Shown: positions 61,001 through 64,000 of the stretch, piece after piece | Numbering within the stretch: position 1 is the stretch's first letter | Layout: each line of letters starts with the position of its first letter | Origin: Didymodactylos carnosus | Lineage: Eukaryota > Rotifera > Eurotatoria > Philodinida > Philodinidae | NCBI GenBank assembly: GCA_905250885.1 | Contig: CAJNOQ010000109.1 | Location: forward strand, 1-64,000 | Reading direction: 5' to 3' | DNA length: 64,000 nucleotides | The notes under the pieces: model-generated | What the model was told of the DNA's origin: nothing | What the model saw: only the letters and a program-made list of their open reading frames with translations | Databases searched by the model: none | Position numbers and translations under genes: made by a program

Positions 61001-64000
61001 TCTGCATTGAACTGTTGTAATTTTTCGTTAGTAAATAACATTTTGATCATTTAATAGAATGCATATGCTTTTAGTCATTAACAGTTCATTTTTTTGGTTG
61101 AATAAGACTTTGAGTTATCAGTTGAGACTCACAAAACAACTCCAATAAACAAAAATTTTTGATGATACGATACACGTAATTATAAACATTCATTTTTCTA
61201 AAAATATTTATTCAGATTTACTTTATACCATATGAAACACACTTTAAATTTATCAATGACACTTGTCTCTTTCTTATTGAAAATTTTCTATTTCTTTCCG
61301 TTCTACTGCAACAGCATTAATGGTTTATCCATAGTCGTGTATTGATTCGGTAACGAAAAGACATTGTGAATCGATATGAATGTATCTTGGTAGATCATAA
61401 ATTTCTAAATCGTTATTATTTGATGAAGTTAATGATGATCCAGATGTATCTAATGAACAATAAGAACCATAATGATCAATTTTTTGTTTTTCTTATAGTA
61501 AGTTAGTAGGCGCGGCTATTAATCTTGTGGAGAGAAATTATTATGTTCGTAAAAGAATCTTAATTATATAACGGAAAGAGATTGACTGATATACTTTCAA
61601 AAGTGCAAATTAGTTACTAATCATCAGGATTATTTTTGTGTTCTATTGATTGTTCTATATATGTCTCAGTGTTAGTTTCGCTTAGAACACAAGAAAAGAA
61701 AGTTTTTCATTGTTTATTTATAGATTGTGAAAGTTGTTGATAGGACGCTTTATTCTTGTTTCAATTATAACTCTATTTGTTTTTTGTTTGATTTTAGCTT
61801 CTAAAAAGACATCCATCCGATTTTGTTGCTCTACATTGTCAAGAAGTTGGTGGAAAAAACTATGAACAGTTTATGCACGTTCTTGATCCATTTCTAAAGT
61901 ATGTTGTTCATTTTTGAAGAATTAATTTAAGATAAATATTTTTTTTGTCATTTTTAAATAGAGAAATGCTTCGATTACCAGAAATTAGTCAAGAATATAC
62001 ACGTTGTCGACTCTATTTTGATTCTGATTATACATCACAAGATACTTTTACAGTGAGTAAATTGATTTACTCTTTCTCAAGTTGATTCTGATATGATCCT
62101 GTTTAAACAAATAAAGAACTTCTGTATCGTAGTATATGATAAAATTCTACACTATTTTGAACTATTTGATATTTTGTTTCAATTTGAAATTGTAATAAAA
62201 TTCGTTTATTCATTTATTTAGGCATTAGGATGTGCTTATTTTATTCGACAAAATATTCCTGTTCAACAATGGAACTTTCAAAGTATTTATTTTGATATCA
62301 ATATGATATCTACCATAATGTCTTCTTTTTTTTTCTCCCATTCAGCTTCCTGTTTTCAAGCAGTTGTAAATCGTCAGATTTTTGCCGGTAATCTCATACA
62401 GGCTCAATCACTACGTAAAGAAAAATTTCCAAGAGAATTTTTTCCTGAAGTATGAAGTATGGCTAAAATGTATTGACAATTTCATACTTAACAGCATCGA
62501 TTTTCTTTCTAGGCAAAATGGTCTCGGAAAGGATTTACACAAACAAGATGGTCTATTAATGGCTGGTATGTACAAATCTCTTTACGAATAATAATAAAAA
62601 AGTATATGTCATTTAATAAAAGTCATGTTTTATATTAGTGTACTCGACATGGTCAACGTTCATTTATTTCATGACACTTCAAATTTACTTGCAGCTGAAC
62701 AGGTAAAATTTTTTAATCATAATTATTCTATTTAGGATATAGACATTTTTTAATAAAAAATAACAATTTTTAGAGTCCATCTGTATATAGTACATTTCGA
62801 AAAACGGCTCTTCAATATACACTACAAAGGTAATTATACGTAGTATGATCTTATTTACTAAAAGATAGATCATTCAAAATTTAGGCTACCATTTGATAAG
62901 GCTAATCCACAAGTACCATTCGCAATATTTGGTGATTTTAACTTTCGTCTTGATTGTCATCGTTTCCTTGAAGTAGGCATATCTTCTTGTGATTTATTAT
63001 CAGAAAATCAATTGTTGGTTTTTTTCTTATTTATTTGAAGCAAATGGCAGAACAACCAAATGATTCAATTGATAAAATTCGACAACCAGATAGTGATGAA
63101 ATCACGAGGATAATTATTCGAAATGCTCAAAATAAAGTAAATTGTTTTATATATCCAATGGAGAATTTATTAAAATGTGTCGTTATATTTCATCTTTCTT
63201 TTTTTTTTAAGCCAAAACTTACGATTGAAAAGAAAGGATTTAATTTACATGATAATCATGATACATTTTTTCAGACAAATACCCATTTGGTAATTGAATA
63301 TGAACATGACATTTGAATATTTCTAATTTTGTATTTTATTGTCTATTTGTTTTTTTTTTCAGTATAAAACGCTTGATTTTGAACTATCATCATTTCAAGA
63401 TCATTTATTTGAATTTGAAAAAACATTTCCACCAAGGTAAATTTATAAACTACATGTTTGTTTTGTATATTTATGTACTGAATCTTTTTTATTTGTGTTT
63501 AGTTATCCGTTTAGTGAAGAAAATAATGAGGCACGCTGCTATTTAAAAGCACGTTGTCCATCTTGGTGCGATAGAATTTTACTCAGTCATTCATTGAGAA
63601 GTTATGTGAATTTAGAGGTAAAATAATCATGGCTGATGGATAATAAAATATTATATGTTATATTATTTTCTGCAAATATTTTTTTGTTTTTATCATAGGC
63701 AAATAGACCTGTTTATAATGTAATTGGTGAAGATGTATGTATGGGCGATCATAAGGTAAATTAATTGGCATTGTCTTTTTATTTTACTATAGTAGTTGAG
63801 CTCATCGTCCACTTATATACTGTTTATTTCAATAGTAGTATTGAGATCACAAGTGTAGACTGCGTCATATATGTAATTTGTCTTCTTTTATCAATTGTTA
63901 TAATTTTCTAAATTCTTTTTTCTATTTATTTTAGCCTGTGTATTTGGCATTAACAGTACGATTGGTTCAAGGTAGTTGCTCGAATGAAGATGCACCATCG
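58098..64000 (+). CDS. INPP5A: INPP5A, inositol polyphosphate-5-phosphatase A (partial)
   Basis: 404 codons visible in 16 exons, all phase-consistent; the 3' end is cut by the window: 58098-58166, 58270-58308, 61798-61898, 61962-62052, 62222-62282, 62346-62449, 62513-62565, 62639-62702, 62774-62829, 62885-62972, 63041-63136, 63212-63289, 63363-63436, 63503-63617, 63699-63755, 63935-64000. It dephosphorylates the 5-position of Ins(1,4,5)P3 and Ins(1,3,4,5)P4, ending calcium signals. Family motifs in order: LLLITANTG at the start, FVALHCQEVGGKNYE (48-62), EKFPREFFPE, KWSRKGFTQTRW, VNVHLFHDTSN, the metal/active-site motif FGDFNFRLD (228-236), CPSWCDRILLS (343-353) and CMGDHKPV (377-384). Human INPP5A is 412 aa, so little more than the prenylation tail should be missing. 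One intron (58309-61797) is 3.5 kb while the others are mostly under 180 bp. Confidence 0.95.
58309..61797 (+). other. 3.5-kb second intron of INPP5A
   Basis: Strong donor AAG|GTAAGC and acceptor GATTTTAG. AT-rich. A short inverted pair (TTTAATACAGCCAGATTGTAGA and its relatives) lies near 60721-60795, and an antisense coding-like segment at 61325-61492. No other element recognised. Confidence 0.6.
61325..61492 (-). pseudogene. Coding-like segment antisense in the INPP5A intron
   Basis: Read on the minus strand, this gives about 55 codons of non-repetitive, balanced composition: DHYGSYCSLDTSGSSL, then NNDLEIYDLPRYIHID and SQCLFVTESIHDYG before a stop. It resembles the last exon of a protein (for example a cytoplasmic tail), but no acceptor or upstream exon was identified. 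It could be a nested gene end, a relic or chance. Confidence 0.3.

Overview
The window is AT-rich invertebrate nuclear DNA. Genes are cut by many short introns (mostly 50-100 bp, GT..AG, with T-rich acceptors) and the spaces between them are full of small inverted-repeat elements. Recognisable animal genes (INPP5A, WDR44, a CUB/LDLa receptor-like protein, a Ly6 protein, a membrane adenylyl cyclase relative and an FxPRLamide precursor), a decayed FLYWCH fragment and a glycerophosphotransferase-like gene of bacterial flavour would suit a rotifer, perhaps a bdelloid. The organism is inferred from style only. All exon models were built by hand from splice sites and reading phase; no search was run.

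Layout. 1.9-10.3 kb (- strand): a pyrokinin-type neuropeptide precursor, a second small secreted precursor-like protein, and a single-pass CUB-LDLa membrane protein. Around these lie a FLYWCH remnant and the first copy of a dispersed repeat (second copy at 15 kb). 10.3-14.9 kb is gene-free. 15.9-22.4 kb (+): a seven-exon, twelve-TM adenylyl cyclase relative whose two cyclase domains have lost key catalytic signatures. 21.8-32.1 kb: the last exon of that gene and its 3' flank are duplicated 7.5 kb downstream. A stretch of about 1.7 kb is identical as far as I can see, whereas the continuing homology beyond it is clearly diverged. Between and inside the copies sit hAT-like MITEs, TA-target MITEs, a foldback element and a decayed LINE.

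32-37.9 kb holds no convincing gene but three nested or palindromic inverted-repeat structures. 37.9-40.4 kb (+): a nine-exon SPFH/Band-7 protein with vault-like repeats and a lipidation-type N-terminus. 41.5-42.2 kb (-): a four-exon Ly6/three-finger protein with a hydrophobic tail. 44.75-45.97 kb (+): an apparently intronless CDP-glycerol glycerophosphotransferase-like protein. 46.3-51.6 kb (+): WDR44, a Rab11-binding WD40 protein with a FFAT-like motif. 51.6-58.1 kb is a long AT-rich gene desert. 58.1-64 kb (+): INPP5A, running off the window end, with a 3.5-kb second intron.

The genes are independent eukaryotic units, not an operon. A loose signalling theme is visible (secreted peptides, a receptor-like protein, a cyclase relative, an inositol-phosphate phosphatase, a Rab effector) but no shared pathway can be claimed. 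The most notable items are the FxPRLamide precursor with its inverted duplicate of the signal-peptide exon, the catalytically eroded cyclase, and the duplication whose junction falls at a dispersed motif that supplies an in-frame ATG.
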